A stretch of 64,000 nt of DNA from Symbiodinium natans (lineage: Eukaryota > Sar > Dinophyceae > Suessiales > Symbiodiniaceae): positions 380,878 through 444,877 of the forward strand of contig CAJNDS010002141.1 in the NCBI GenBank assembly GCA_905221605.1, read 5' to 3'. Positions 43,041 through 53,630 of this stretch are shown here, in pieces (positions within the stretch are counted from its first letter, which is position 1; the number at the start of each line of letters is the position of its first letter). A program made the position numbers and the translations under genes. The notes under the pieces were generated by a model, which saw nothing but the letters and a program-made list of their open reading frames with translations, was not told where the DNA came from and did not search any database.

Positions 43041-43786
43041 TAGTGCCCCTGTGTTTTTTTTAGGTAACCCTGAACAATCTCCAGCCCTTGACATCCCTAC
43101 CCCCTCCCACCCCCCACCCCCCCAAACAAAAACCCTAAACCCTAAACCCTAAACCCTAAACCCGTGAAGGCCGGACCCGAACCCTAAGCCCCCACAGGGA
43201 GGACCTTCCGATTGGCGGGGACCAGCCTGGTCTTTCCTTAGACCTTAGGGAACTCAACCCCTTAGCCTTGAAGCCTCAACCCTAAACCCTTCAACCGTTA
43301 AACCTAGAAACCCTTGAAGCCCTAGAGACCCTAATTAAGAGCCCTAGACCCTGTAGAGTTTAACTTTTAGGGTTTAGGGTTCAGGGTTTAGGGTTTACGG
43401 TTTGGGGTTTTGGGTTCAGGGTTCAGGGTTTAGGTTTCGGGCTCTTGTCTAGAATCTGTTTGCAGAGGTGTAGGGTATGGGCCCCTAATATGTGCCCTCA
43501 GCCCCTCAGCCTTTCTTTTGGGGATAGGACCCTTACTAGGGCTATAGAGCGGTAGGAAAAACTGGGTAATGACCTCAAATCCAGGCTCCATTGCAAGTCC
43601 TTAACATGCTACGACTCCAACATCCTAAGCCCAAGCCCCTCAGGGGCGCCCCTACTTGAAACTCTAGATGTTGCAGAGGGTTCCCTGAACCCTAAACCCG
43701 ACACCCTAAACCCTAAACCCTAAACCCTAAACCCTAAACCCTAAACCCTAAACCCTAAACCCTAAACCCTAAACCCGCCACGAGAG
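43041..43786. other. Repeat-rich stretch
   Basis: CCCTAAA tracts (43133-43160 and 43695-43775), C-rich runs near 43097-43125, and degenerate repeat. No exon supported. Confidence 0.5.
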
Positions 43787-43869
43787 GCCCTCCAGTTCCC
43801 CCTGGAGACATACCGGCCGATTCCTGCCTGGGCTGAGGCTGGCGGGGTGCTTTTCCCAATGGGTCGAGG
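43787..43869 (+). CDS. Exon with GTTTAGG donor
   Basis: After CACGAGAG it reads ALQFPLETYRPIPAWAEAG then GVLFPMGR, ending in phase 2 at GTTTAGG. A strongly protein-like sequence, with a CCCTAAA tract immediately upstream. Confidence 0.7.
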
Positions 43870-45123
43870 GTTTAGGTTTGGGGTTTAGGGTTTCGGGTTT
43901 CGGGTTTCGGGTTTAGGATATAGCGTTTTAGGGGTATATAGGATTTGGGGTTTTGGGGGCCTCTGAGCAGTGCCTATATGTTTCTGGTAGCTGAGCGGTA
44001 CCCTTGGCTATGCTGTGGATGTCAGTTTTCACCAAGACTAAGTGCTTATGCGCCCGCGTTATGCGTAATCGACCCCCCCCCCCCCCTAACCCTAAACCCT
44101 GAACCCTGAACCCTGAACCCTAAACCCTAAACCCTAAACCCAACCACAGGGGGGGGGGGATTGCGCCTATGCTGGCACACTTAGGGGATAAGGTAGCGCC
44201 TGTTTTGGGCCCGAGGCGATTTGCTCAAAAGCTTTTGGGAGTATCTGTGGGCGGAGGAGCGTTTGATAGTCGATACGTCTGCCTGGGAATCTAAGGATAG
44301 TTTCATGGGCCCCTAGTATGGTCCCTCACCTCCTTTAAAGGCTTCTGATGTATTGGCCTTTCGTTTACATAAGGTATACAAGGTCTAATTATCAGGGGGT
44401 CCCCTTTGAAGGGCCCATATGAAGGGACCATGCAACGACCCCCAGAGGGAAGCAGAACTCCACCTTCCTCTGCCGGCGTCTGTTGGCGGTGTCAGTACGC
44501 AGTACCCCCCTCCCCCCTCCCCAAAGTGACCGACCAGATGCAATATTTAGGGTTTAGGGTTTAGGGTTTAGGGTTTAGGGTTTAGGGTTTAGGGTTTAGG
44601 GTTTCAAGAGTCACCAATCCTGCTGTTTTGTGGCCACTGGGTTACCAAGTTACGGTGCAGGGTATAGGGTACAGATTGTACAAGCCCCATTACACCCTTG
44701 TTTGCTGCGAGCCAAAGGGTTTGGGCTTTAGGGGGTTAAGTTTAGGGATTAGGGACCCGATTTGGGTTTAGGAGCGGCCAAGGTCTAGCAGTACATATGT
44801 TCACGCTCCCACCCCTCTCTCTAACCCTAAACCCGAAACCCTAAACCCTAAACCCTAAACCGCTGAGAGTGAAGCCGTGTCAGGAGAACAGCCCCGACGA
44901 GCTGAGACAGGTCAAGGCCCGAATTCATTCGGGGCCGTGCTCAGGGCTTGTGAAGCGCGTTCTGTGTTGGTTTTTGAAGGTAGGGTACCCCTAAACCCTA
45001 AACCCTAAACCCTAAACCCTAAACCCTAAACCCTAAACCCTAAACCCTAAACCCTAAACCGGGTCCTTTTTAAAAGGCCCCCTATGTTCGTAAACTCCCA
45101 TATGGCGTATCGATGTTGATGGA

Positions 45124-45231
45124 CTTGGTAGCCCAGTGGTACCCTTTACCCTTTTGTTGGCTTTACGTTATGGGTTCAACCCCAAAAACGGGTGCCCTTA
45201 ATTAACAGAGTATGGTTACTGGGCTAGCAAG
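45124..45231 (+). mobile_element. Family-2 element with Pol III-like boxes
   Basis: CTTGGTAGCCCAGT at 45124-45137 and ACTGGGCTAGCAAG at 45218-45231 form a 13/14 inverted repeat. TAGCCCAGTGG fits an A box and GGTTCAACCCC at 45173-45183 fits a B box exactly, 44 bp apart. Confidence 0.65.
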
Positions 45232-45767
45232 TAGATGCTTGGGTTGACAGGGGGCTTCCAGATGTTGCTGTTTGTACCCTCCCCCCCCCTCCCCCCCCCC
45301 TCCCTCCCCCGCCCCTCCCCCCCCCCTCCCCCTCACTAAAGATTCCAAGATGGTAAGCCAAAACCCTAAACACTAAACCCTAAACCCTGTGGGTTCTAGC
45401 AGGTGTAGAGTTGGAGCTTGAAAGCGATGAAGAGTGTTTTTTTTGCAACTGCAATGCGGCTACTGCCTGCGGCCCATGCGGTCGGAGCCGCTTTGGGCTT
45501 AATTTGGGTTAGGGTTTAGGGTTTTAGGGTTTAGGGTTTAGGGTTTAGGGTTTAGGGTTTAGGGTTTAGGGTTTAGGGTTTAGGGTTTAGGGTTTAGGGT
45601 TTAGGGCCCAAACCACGCCAACCAGAACAAGGCCCAATTAATTCTTGAGCCATCTGCAGACGCAGCTGGGACATTTTGAAGGCGGCATTGTGGGTAGGGA
45701 GGGTGAGGTTCGTGTAGCACCCTGAACGAATTTCGCTAAGTCTTTTGCAGGGTTTATCTGCTATAGC

Positions 45768-45891
45768 CTAGCTTCCAGAGTCGGCTTATTCCCTTCCCCG
45801 TCTTTAGGGCTTGGTTTTTTTGTTTGTTTTAAGAAGCCCTTTAAACACAAAAGGGCACCCCTTTTTATACCTAGGTTACTCTTGGGTTTAG
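45768..45891. mobile_element. Family-1 MITE-like copy, degraded
   Basis: CTAGCTTCCAGAGTCGG left and TTACTCTTGGGTTTAG right, with AAAGGGCACCCC inside. Confidence 0.5.
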
Positions 45892-45906
45892 TAGCTCATC
45901 CCCAAG

Positions 45907-46002
45907 TTCTGGAGATGTATGTGAGACAAATGAAGGCAGAGGTCATCGCAGCAGAGAAAGCGCGGGAGAATGCTCCGTGCCACGGTTGCATTGCGCGGAG
46001 TG
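45907..46002 (+). CDS. Exon ending at GTTTAGGG
   Basis: After CCCCAAG the frame reads LEMYVRQMKAEVIAAEKAR then ENAPCHGCIARS and ends in phase 1 at GTTTAGGGTTTAGGG. It is charged and helical with a CHGC motif. It joins the island at 46439 in phase. Confidence 0.75.
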
Positions 46003-46438
46003 GTTTAGGGTTTAGGGTTTAGGGTTTAGGGTTTAGGGTTTAGGGTTATAAAATCCCCAGGCATGTCTTGCAAATGGCATCCTCTGTGTTTACTAGTACA
46101 TGGGCCGGGGCGCCGCATCTAGGGGTCGGAATAATTTTTCTAACAGTATTCCTTTCTGGTCCCCCCAAAAAAATCGGGCCCCTATATTTGCTCAACACAT
46201 GCATGTTCCTATTGTTCTTAGAGATAGTCACTTATGCACCTGTTAAGCAAAGAAGGAAACCCCTTTGTCCTAAACCCAATATGGCTTAGTGTAGAAAGCC
46301 TATACAACAATCTCATGAAAAAAAAGAGCAGCCCCAAAATCTTAGGGTTTAGGGTTTAGGGTTTAGGCTTTAGGGTTTAGGGTTTAGGGTTTAGGGCCCC
46401 AAAATCGTCCATTTGTACTCCCTGATTGTTGAATGCAG

Positions 46439-46493
46439 TTCCTGAAGAGAGCCAGTATCAGATATGTTGCAGCATTGTACAGAGCGTCAAGCC
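46439..46493 (+). CDS. Cys-containing exon
   Basis: After GAATGCAG the frame reads (V)PEESQYQICCSIVQSV; the split Val codon matches the exon ending at 46002. It may extend to 46518 (CSQPC). A second frame is also open. Confidence 0.5.
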
Positions 46494-46837
46494 CCGCTGC
46501 TCTCAACCTTGCAGGGATTAGGGTTTAGGGTTTAGGGTTTAGGGTTGAGGGTGAAGGGGCGTAGGCTGTAGGAGTTCTTAGGGTTCAGGGTTTAGGCGCA
46601 AGTTGTTCAGCGACTTGGTGTCGTTAGTGCGAGCACTCACAGCTCTAATCCGAAGCTTTTGGACACGGGAGTTGTTCTCAAGGTCTCATGGCCTAATGGA
46701 AAGGAACACGGGGCTCCCCCATTATGTGGAAAAGCCTTGTTGATCATACCCTATACGCGAAACCCGAAACCCTAAACCCTAAACCCTAAACCCTAAACCC
46801 TAAACCCTAAACTATTCCTTCGACTCCGATCTACAAG

Positions 46838-46894
46838 CGCATCATCAGGAAAAGCATCTCCTCCGCAACAGTGGGCAACATCACGCACATGGCG
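46838..46894 (+). CDS. Exon-like island
   Basis: The frame reads RIIRKSISSATVGNITHMAG, preceded by a CCCTAAA tract and followed by a G-run. Borders are approximate (a GC donor after GGCGG is possible). Confidence 0.5.
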
Positions 46895-47303
46895 GGCTGG
46901 GGGGGGGGGCCGGGGGGTTGGGGTGTAGAGGTTTTGGTTTTCGTTTGGGGCTTAGGGATATGGTGTTTAGAGTTTGTAGGGGTACCCCCTCTTCCATAGC
47001 AAGAAGACATCTTCGTTAACAATATACATAAAAGGTTCGAGGACGTTTTTGTAGCGGATGGAGGTTCACGGGGTTGGGATTTGGGGTGGGCTTGTTTCGG
47101 TTCTTTGGGCCTTTAAGTTGTTTTGCGATTTGGGGTCTCGGGGGTTTAGGCTGTCCTTCGGGTGTAGAGTCTAGGGAGGAGTTTTGAGGACAGTCCTAAA
47201 CCCTAAACCCTAAACCCTAAACCCTAAACCCTAAACCCTAAACCCTAAACCCGATGACGCAAGGGGGGCGTGGGCAGCCCAGTAACCCCCGAGAACCCTG
47301 GAG

Positions 47304-47349
47304 GCCACTAAGCCCAAGAAGCTCTTCGCTCTTCAAGACGTCCAATAGG
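47304..47349 (+). CDS. Possible exon
   Basis: After CCTGGAG one frame reads ATKPKKLFALQDVQ then TAG, and a GTAGTTC donor overlaps the stop. Another frame is open through the donor. Either a short final exon or an internal exon in the other frame. Confidence 0.35.
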
Positions 47350-47444
47350 TAGTTCTCTGTATGAGGTCCCTTCTGAGTCCCCCGATATAGTGCGGCACCT
47401 TCAAAGGAAGGGCCCTAGGAAGGCAGGAAAACTAATTTCGAGAC

Positions 47445-47790
47445 CCTAAACCCTAAACCCTAAACCCTAAACCCTGAACCCTAAACCCTAAACCCTAAAC
47501 CCTAAACCCTAAACCCTAAACCCTAAACCCTAAACCCTAAACCCTAAACCCTAAACCCTAAACCCTAAACCCTAAACCCTAAACCCTAAACCCTAAACCC
47601 TACAACCTAAACCCTAAACCCTAAACCCTAAACCCTAAACCCTAAACCCTAAACCCTAAACCCTAAACCCTAAACCCTAAACCCTAAACCCTAAACCCTA
47701 AACCCTAAACCCTAAACCCTAAACCCTAAACCCTAAACCCTAAACCCTAACCCTAAACCCTAAACCCTAAAACCCTAAACCCTAGACCCT
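47445..47790. repeat. Long CCCTAAA array
   Basis: About 345 bp of nearly pure CCCTAAA with only a few variants (CCCTGAA, CCTACAA, CCCTAA). One of the two longest pure tracts in the window, immediately upstream of the exon at 47801. Confidence 0.97.
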
Positions 47791-47800
47791 CAACCCTCAG

Positions 47801-47900
47801 AATGCCAGGAGAAGAGGGTACAGCTGCCCTCCAACATCACGAACATGCCGGTGACACAAAGCCTGGAGGCGACGAGACGCAGCGGCGCCTTCTCCTTAGG
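47801..47900 (+). CDS. Exon ending at GTTTAGGG
   Basis: After ACCCTCAG the frame reads CQEKRVQLPSNITNMPVTQ then SLEATRRSGAFSL and ends at TTAGG|GTTTAGGG. Clean open reading and the same repeat arrangement as other exons. Confidence 0.65.
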
Positions 47901-48026
47901 GTTTAGGGTTTGGGGTTTTGGGTTTTGGGTTTTGGGTTTTGGAGTACTATACTTCAATGCTTTTTGTTGGTTCTCTTGGACCTAAAAAGTATATATCTTT
48001 CCAGGGACTACTCCAAAACACGTAAA

Positions 48027-48165
48027 GGGTCCATGTACCTATATTGGGGCCCGAAAGCTACCACAAGCGCCGTTGAGGCCCAAGTATATCGCATAGCCCT
48101 AAACCCTAAACCCTAAACCCTAAACCCTCAACCTTAAACCCTATACTATAGAGGTACATGGGCCC
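48027..48165. mobile_element. Family-4 element, copy with CCCTAAA inside
   Basis: GGGTCCATGTACCT at 48027-48040 and AGGTACATGGGCCC at 48152-48165. It is larger than the 1257 copy because about five CCCTAAA heptamers sit inside the right half (48096-48147). Confidence 0.65.
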
Positions 48166-48337
48166 TTCTGGTTCAGAATCTCTCTCCCCCCCCCCCCCCC
48201 CGGCGCTCAGCCTGAAGGGGTTCAGGGCCTAAGGGCCTTTAGGTTGAGGCGTCTCCCAAAGCTCTAACATACCAGCCTCTCGGATTTCGGGCTCCGGGAT
48301 CAGGGTTTGCAGACTACTGTGTATACAGGGTGTCCTA

Positions 48338-48422
48338 ATAGTAGAGCCGGTAACCTTTAACCTTTTTGGGGTAGTATAACCCCCTTAGCCATGAATCCCC
48401 CCAGGTTACTGGACAACTAAGG
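48338..48422. repeat. Dispersed repeat (family 6), second copy
   Basis: TAGAGCCGGTAACCTTTAAC, TTTTTGGGGTA and ACTGGACAACTAAGG as at 5700-5802, with a shorter interior. Confidence 0.6.
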
Positions 48423-48863
48423 TGTTATATGGGGCGTGTATAGGGTTTAAGGTACAGGGATTTCAGTTCAGAGACTTTTTCGGGGCTTTTAACCTGGGGC
48501 CCTTGTGAAGTACAGGGCATTAAATGTAAGGGTTCCCCAATTACAAGAGTTCCCCATGGCCAACTGAGGCCTCATAGTAGGGGACCATGTAGAAACTACC
48601 CTGAGAACCGAACGGCCTCAGCCGCTCCTCCCCTGGCCACCACCCGCTAGAAAGCGGGGCCCCTTGGCTTACCTGAAGCAGGGGGTAGTATCAACAAACC
48701 GAAGGAGGGCCCTGATTCTCTTAATTTGTTCAGATTTTGGGCCCGATTCTTTGTTAGAGCTTAGAGTCTTATGGCGTGATTACCCCCAGAAGATTGTACA
48801 ATCCCTAACCACAAACCCGAGTTAAAACCCGAAAATGGGAACCCTTGAGGAGCCGGCACGAAT

Positions 48864-49048
48864 GAACCCTAAACCCTAAACCCTAAACCCTAAACCCTAA
48901 ACCCTAAACCCTAAACCCTAAACCCTAAACCCTAAACCCTAAACCCTAAGCCCTAAGCCCTAAGCCCTAAGCCCTAAGCCCTAAGCCCTAAGCCCTAAGC
49001 CCTAAGCCCTAAACCCTAAACCCTAAACCCTAAACCCTAAACCCTAAA
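48864..49048. repeat. CCCTAAA tract with CCCTAAG block
   Basis: CCCTAAA heptamers switch to about ten consecutive CCCTAAG and then back. Confidence 0.95.
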
Positions 49049-49173
49049 CCAAACAGTAGAATCCCCTCATATTCAGGACCCCAATACGGTAATCCCAATT
49101 TCAGAACCCTAAACCCTAAACCCTAAACCCTAAACCCTACACCCTAAACCCCCCGCATGCGCCCGTCACGCAG

Positions 49174-49228
49174 GATCTCGACCTCTTCTACAGCGAGGCC
49201 CCTCCCAGCCGTGGACGCGGACACGCGG
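49174..49228 (+). CDS. Exon with GTTAGGG donor
   Basis: After CACGCAG it reads DLDLFYSEAPPSRGRGHA and ends in phase 1 at GTTAGGGTTG. It joins 49784 with a completed Gly codon. Confidence 0.7.
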
Positions 49229-49783
49229 GTTAGGGTTGAGGGTTTGGGGTTTAGGGTTTAGGGTTTAGGGTTTGGGGGTTAGTTTAGGGTTTGGGGTTTG
49301 GGGTTTTAGGGAGTTGAGGGTTTCGAACATGCTTCTCACCTGACCGAGAAGCCATTATACGAGCAATTGTTTATTCCTCATTCCCCAAAGTTTCGTACCA
49401 ATGGTCCGTAAGGAGGGCTTTGAGATGAGGGCTTTGAGATGGGGGCTTCGGGTTGAAGGTTCAGGGTTCAGGGTTTAGGGTTTAAGGTTTAGGGTTTAAG
49501 GTTTAGGGTTTAGGGGTTGGGGTTCAGGTTCACCCTAAACCCTCAACATCCCGAAATCTGGCTGAGAATCATCAAGGGAGCGCTTTACCCCAAAGGGGTC
49601 ACTAGATGCCTCCTCCAAGCCCTAAACCTGGATCCAACCCCCTAAGCCACTAAGCCGACCTCTACCAGGGGTTACGGATCAAGGTGCCTCCGCCCTGTAG
49701 CCGTTTAGGGTTTAGGGTTTGGGGTTTAGGGTTTGGGGTTTAGGGTTTAGGGTTTAGGGTTTAGGGTTTAGGGTTTAGGGCAG

Positions 49784-49950
49784 GATACAGTAGCTTGAAA
49801 GCACCCAGTGCACCAGTGGTGGTACGATTGGCGGCTGGTGGAGATGGGTCGAGGTGCACTTCCCTCGCTGCGTCGTTCCTGAGGTCCCTGAGCACACAGC
49901 AGCTGACCGTTGTCGCCCAGTTCATCCACCAGTTTTCCAAAGACCGTCAT
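49784..49950 (+). CDS. Long exon
   Basis: After GGGCAG it reads (G)YSSLKAPSAPVVVRLAAG and continues through FLRSLSTQQLTVVAQFIHQF. It remains open to a TAA in CCCTAAG repeat at 50071. A parallel frame from about 49910 reads VDCGHQEAFCDLREPHRDC, so a frame change, an intron, or the true coding frame near 49950 is unresolved. Confidence 0.6.
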
Positions 49951-50424
49951 AAACCCCGATCCCGTAGACTGCGGCCACCAGGAGGCATTCTGCGACCTCA
50001 GAGAACCACACCGGGATTGTGCGCTTGGCAGTGTTTGCGTCGCCCTCCTGTTGCTGCCAAACCTAAGCCCTAAACCCTGGGCCGTAGGCCCTGAGCCCCA
50101 AGCCCTAAGCCCCAAGCCCTAAGCCATAAGCCCGAAGCCCGAAGCCCTAAACGCCCTAAATCCTAAACCCGAAACCCTGAACCCCAAAGCCCGAAAGGAC
50201 CCACTTGATAGCCCGGTGGTGCCTTTTGTCTTTTCTAGGGGTCTGGGTTCCCACATAACAAGGTACATTTCTTGTTCGGTTTTCTGTTATGTTTATGTAT
50301 TCGTTCCTTCACTAGAACAAGATCACTCGAAACCATGATCTGAACTCCAAACCCGCAACCCTAAACCCTAAACCCTGAACCCTGAACCCTCGACCCTAAA
50401 CCCTGAACCCTGAGGCCTAAATTC

Positions 50425-50826
50425 CCGAAACCCTAAACCCTAAACCCTAAACCCTAAACCCTAAACCCTAAACCCTAAACCCTAAACCCTAAACCCTAAA
50501 CCCTAAACCCTAAACCCTAAACCCTAAACCCTAAACCCTAAACCCTAAACCCTAAACCCTAACCTAAACCCTAAACCCTAAACCCTAAACCCTAAACCCT
50601 AAACCCTAAACCCTAAACCCTAAACCCTAAACCCTAAACCCTAAACCCTAAACCCTAAACCCTAAACCCTAAACCCTAAACCCTAAACCCGAACCCTAAA
50701 CCCTAAGCCCTAAGCCCTAGGCCCTAAACCCTAAACCCTAAACCCTAAACCCTAAACCCTAAACCCTTAACCCTTAACCCTTAACCCTAAACCCTAATCC
50801 CTAAACCCTAAACCCTAAACCCTAAA
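50425..50826. repeat. Longest CCCTAAA array
   Basis: About 400 bp, mostly perfect CCCTAAA with a single CCTAAA phase slip, a few CCCTAAG and CCCTTAA heptamers. It lies upstream of the exon at 50857. Confidence 0.97.
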
Positions 50827-50856
50827 CCCCAACCACTACTTGCTTTTGGGGGACAG

Positions 50857-50928
50857 GCTCCGGCGCCGGCCGCGCCGGCTCGGGCACAGCCCGCCGCGCT
50901 CGGGCGCCCAGCTTCCGAAGTCATGAGG
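50857..50928 (+). CDS. Ala/Pro-rich exon
   Basis: After GGGACAG it reads APAPAAPARAQPAALGRPAS then EVMR and ends at GTTCAGGG. Twenty-four codons, phase 0, very GC-rich; a disordered linker. Confidence 0.6.
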
Positions 50929-51197
50929 GTTCAGGGTTTAGGGTTCAGGGTTTAGGGTTTAGGATTTAGGGTTTTAGGGTTTAGGGTTTAGGGTTTAGGG
51001 CTAGTGGTTTTGTTGGGGCTTCCCCTTAGGCTCAAAATGACCCATGGGAAGGCCTTTGGGCCCCAAAACCTCAAAATGTGAGTCCCGACACCTAAACCCG
51101 AAACCCTAAACCCTGAACCCTAAACCCTAAACCCTACACCAAGGGTTTAAGGGTTTCAGGGTGTCATTCGACTTTTAGCCCTCGGGAGCCCCTGCAG

Positions 51198-51239
51198 GAG
51201 TCGCAAGACTGCGAAACCTCGGCTGAACCCATGCTACAG
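51198..51239 (+). CDS. Short exon, GC donor
   Basis: After CCTGCAG it reads ESQDCETSAEPMLQ, then GCGATGC. Fourteen codons in phase 0, in register with the exon ending at 50928. Confidence 0.55.
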
Positions 51240-51284
51240 GCGATGCTTTAAACATCTAGGACCCAGAGTAGGGCCCTTATTCGT

Positions 51285-51379
51285 AGGGTTTAGGGTTTAG
51301 GGTTTAGGGTTTAGGGTTTAGGGTTTAGGGTTTAGGGTTTAGGGTTTAGGGTTTAGGGTTTAGGGTTTAGGGTTTAGGG
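51285..51379. repeat. TTTAGGG tract
   Basis: About thirteen perfect heptamers running into a family-1 element. A fragment of the same family-1 left end (GACCCAGAGTAGGGCCC) also lies just before the tract at about 51262, as if the repeat had expanded inside or beside a copy. Confidence 0.9.
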
Positions 51380-51493
51380 CTAGGACCCAGAGTAGGCCCT
51401 TATTTTTTCTTTTTTTCTAGGGGTCGGGTTCCCTCATAAATTCCTCAAAACCAACGGGCACCCTTGTTATTCCTAGGCTACTCTTGTGTCTGG
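51380..51493. mobile_element. Family-1 MITE-like copy, best preserved left end
   Basis: CTAGGACCCAGAGTAG left, CTACTCTTGTGTCTGG right; 114 bp. Confidence 0.65.
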
Positions 51494-51828
51494 ACATATT
51501 GTTGAGGGTTTACAGGGTTTTGAGTGTGGGTCTGGCGGGTAAGCCGAAGTTAACCCCAAACCCTAAACCCTCAACCTTCTAGTTTTGAGGTTTTAGGGCT
51601 CAGGGCGACCCATGCCTGAGTCTGATAACTCCAAGCTCCAAACCTTTATCTTCAGTGCTTTCAGTGCCTTGTTTCGTTGTATTGTCCGTGCCTGAACCTC
51701 TACAGCCTAAGTAAACCCTAAGCCTAACACGAGCAAAATTAAGCCGGAGACTTGCAAAAAACAAACCTCACCACAATCTTTTCCTTGAACTTGATACTTG
51801 GTAGAGAAGCAAACCCCAACCTCCCACA

Positions 51829-51862
51829 CACACACACACACACACACAGACACACACACACG
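51829..51862. repeat. CA microsatellite
   Basis: CACACACA run interrupted by GACA and CGCA. Confidence 0.9.
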
Positions 51863-51978
51863 CACAGACAGAGGATGTAGGGCTTTGGGCTTACGGCTGC
51901 GAATCTTAAACATCCTTTTCAAACTCGCAACCCCCAAACATCTCCCTCAAACCTTGTTATTCTCCCCCTTTTTTCCGA

Positions 51979-52034
51979 ACAGTCCTTGATCGGGACTATA
52001 ACAGGGGATACCATCATCCCTATTAAGGACTGTT
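51979..52034. mobile_element. Small palindromic element
   Basis: AACAGTCCTT left and AAGGACTGTT right, with CATCATCCCTATT inside. A relative lies at 36985-37042. It abuts the family-3 copy that starts at 52037. Confidence 0.5.
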
Positions 52035-52036
52035 AG

Positions 52037-52174
52037 TACTTGGAGGTTACTTATTAACCAATTATAACTGCACTTATAAGTGTACATATAACCATATTAG
52101 GGCGCTTAAAGGGCTTACAACTGGGTTATAAGCACAATTCCAATTAGTTACTGAGTACCATGAACCTCTAAGTA
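52037..52174. mobile_element. Family-3 element, second copy
   Basis: TACTTGGAGG, TTAACCAATTATAACTG left; CAATTCCAATTAGTTACTG and CATGAACCTCTAAGTA right. Diverged from the 42405 copy. Confidence 0.7.
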
Positions 52175-52204
52175 TGTGGGGGAACATCCCAACTCATACC
52201 ATCA

Positions 52205-52280
52205 GCCCCCCTAAACCCTAAACCCTAAACCCTAAACCCTAAACCCTAAACCCTAAACCCTAAACCCTAAACCCTAAACC
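52205..52280. repeat. CCCTAAA tract
   Basis: Ten to eleven perfect heptamers just upstream of an exon. Confidence 0.95.
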
Positions 52281-52292
52281 CAAGTCTTTCAG

Positions 52293-52356
52293 CTGAAGGC
52301 CTCCAGCGCCAGCATCGGCCAGCTTGGAGCAGGCAAAGCCCCGAGCGGACTCCTAA
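52293..52356 (+). CDS. Exon-like island
   Basis: After CTTTCAG it reads LKASSASIGQLGAGKAPS then GLL, open to a TAA at 52368-52370. A GC donor inside (after GGAGCAG) is possible. Confidence 0.55.
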
Positions 52357-52840
52357 ACCGTCCCTCCTAAACCCTAAACCCTAAACCCCAAACCCCAAAC
52401 CCCAAACCCTAAACCCTAAACCCTTAGTACCCAGAATCATGACCTGTGTAGCCTCTTGAAGGGTATTGAGGCCATTGCTACGGTAGGTACTGAGGGGGAA
52501 GCGGGCTTGAGCCAGAGCTTATGGTTCAATAGTCCGATTCAAGGGTGGAGGCCTCGGTTTGTGGTTACGGATATGGGCAGTTCTCTGATGTAGGGTTTCC
52601 TTATGGCTCACCGTTTCTGACAGGAAACTACTAAGCTCCATAGTTTTTTGGAGCTCACCATCTGACTTTGCAGCACTTGAGGTCAGGATTGCTATACCCT
52701 AAACCCTAAACCCCAAACTCTGAACCCTAAACCCTGAACCCTAAACGGTTTAGGGTTTAGGGGTTTAAAACCCTATTCCTTCCACATCCTTTGTGCACCA
52801 AGAGAGCCCACTTAGTTTAGCAGCATGCCTAGTTGCTTAA

Positions 52841-52981
52841 AGTCTAAGGGCAGTTTCATGTGCTCTGAATATGGTTCCTAAACTCCCCTTAATTGATATA
52901 GAGTCTATAAGGGGTGCATAAGGGGTCCCCTTTTCAGCGCCCATAATTAAACCCTAAACCCTAAACCCTATGTAACTACCC
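52841..52981. repeat. Dispersed repeat (family 7), copy
   Basis: TCTAAGGGCAGTTTCATG left and ATGTAACTACCC right, with ATAAGGGGTCCCC inside and three CCCTAAA units near the right end. Confidence 0.5.
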
Positions 52982-53104
52982 AAAGATATTGCTTAAAGTA
53001 CGGGGCCGTGGAGAGCCGCGCCCCGCTTCTGCACATGAGAGGAGGCCTTTCCAAATGTCCACTTGGGGTTTAGGGTTTAGGGTTGTCCCGTTGTCTATAG
53101 GAGT

Positions 53105-53400
53105 GTGCTGCATCCATTCGAAACTACTCAACTGCCCTCATTCGAGCCAGCCAATGACAATGAGCCTACTCAGATCCAAGTGTTCTTGGTCTTCTTCTGC
53201 GAGAGCATGTTCCTGGCAACGAACTCGCTTCTCACTTGTTTTGGTCCACGATGCGCGCTCGCATCGAACAGGCCTGGAATGAGCAGGACCCTAAACCCTG
53301 CGCAGCTTTTGGCGCCTGCTCAAGCGTGGGCTGCAGACCACGGCACGGGCCATACACTTGGACTGCGCCGCTGCTTCCTGGCGCACGCGCGGAGACCGAA
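53105..53400 (+). CDS. Possible coding island, weak
   Basis: About 300 bp without telomere-like repeat, open in two frames. One reads LPSFEPANDNEPTQIQVFLV then FFCESMFLATNSLLTC. It may be an exon or a decayed gene fragment. Confidence 0.3.
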
Positions 53401-53630
53401 ACACCAAAGCCAAAACCCTACATTACCCTAGAAACCCTAAACTCTTTAAAGTCTACATTATATGTTATTCATACCCAACACCCTCGAAAGAAATGTTATG
53501 TTCCTACCCTTTGTGTTCCTGCCGGAAACTTAAGGTTTTGTTTATTCTTGTCCTACTTTTTACGGGGTCTCCCTAAACCCTACACCCTAAACCCTACACC
53601 CTGAACCTAAACCCTAAACCCTAACCGAAG

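Larger units (their letters stand above)
43870..45906. other. Long intronic or intergenic repeat
   Basis: TTTAGGG tracts at 44548-44605 and 45512-45606, CCCTAAA at 44990-45060, a family-7 copy (44290-44432), a family-2 element (45124-45231), a C-rich tract (45275-45335) and a family-1 copy (45768-45891). A weak island near 44857-44945 is open in two frames. Confidence 0.5.

Noticed and set aside
45124..45231. A functional tRNA gene
   Set aside because: A and B boxes are tRNA-like, but no cloverleaf with paired acceptor, anticodon and T stems could be drawn.
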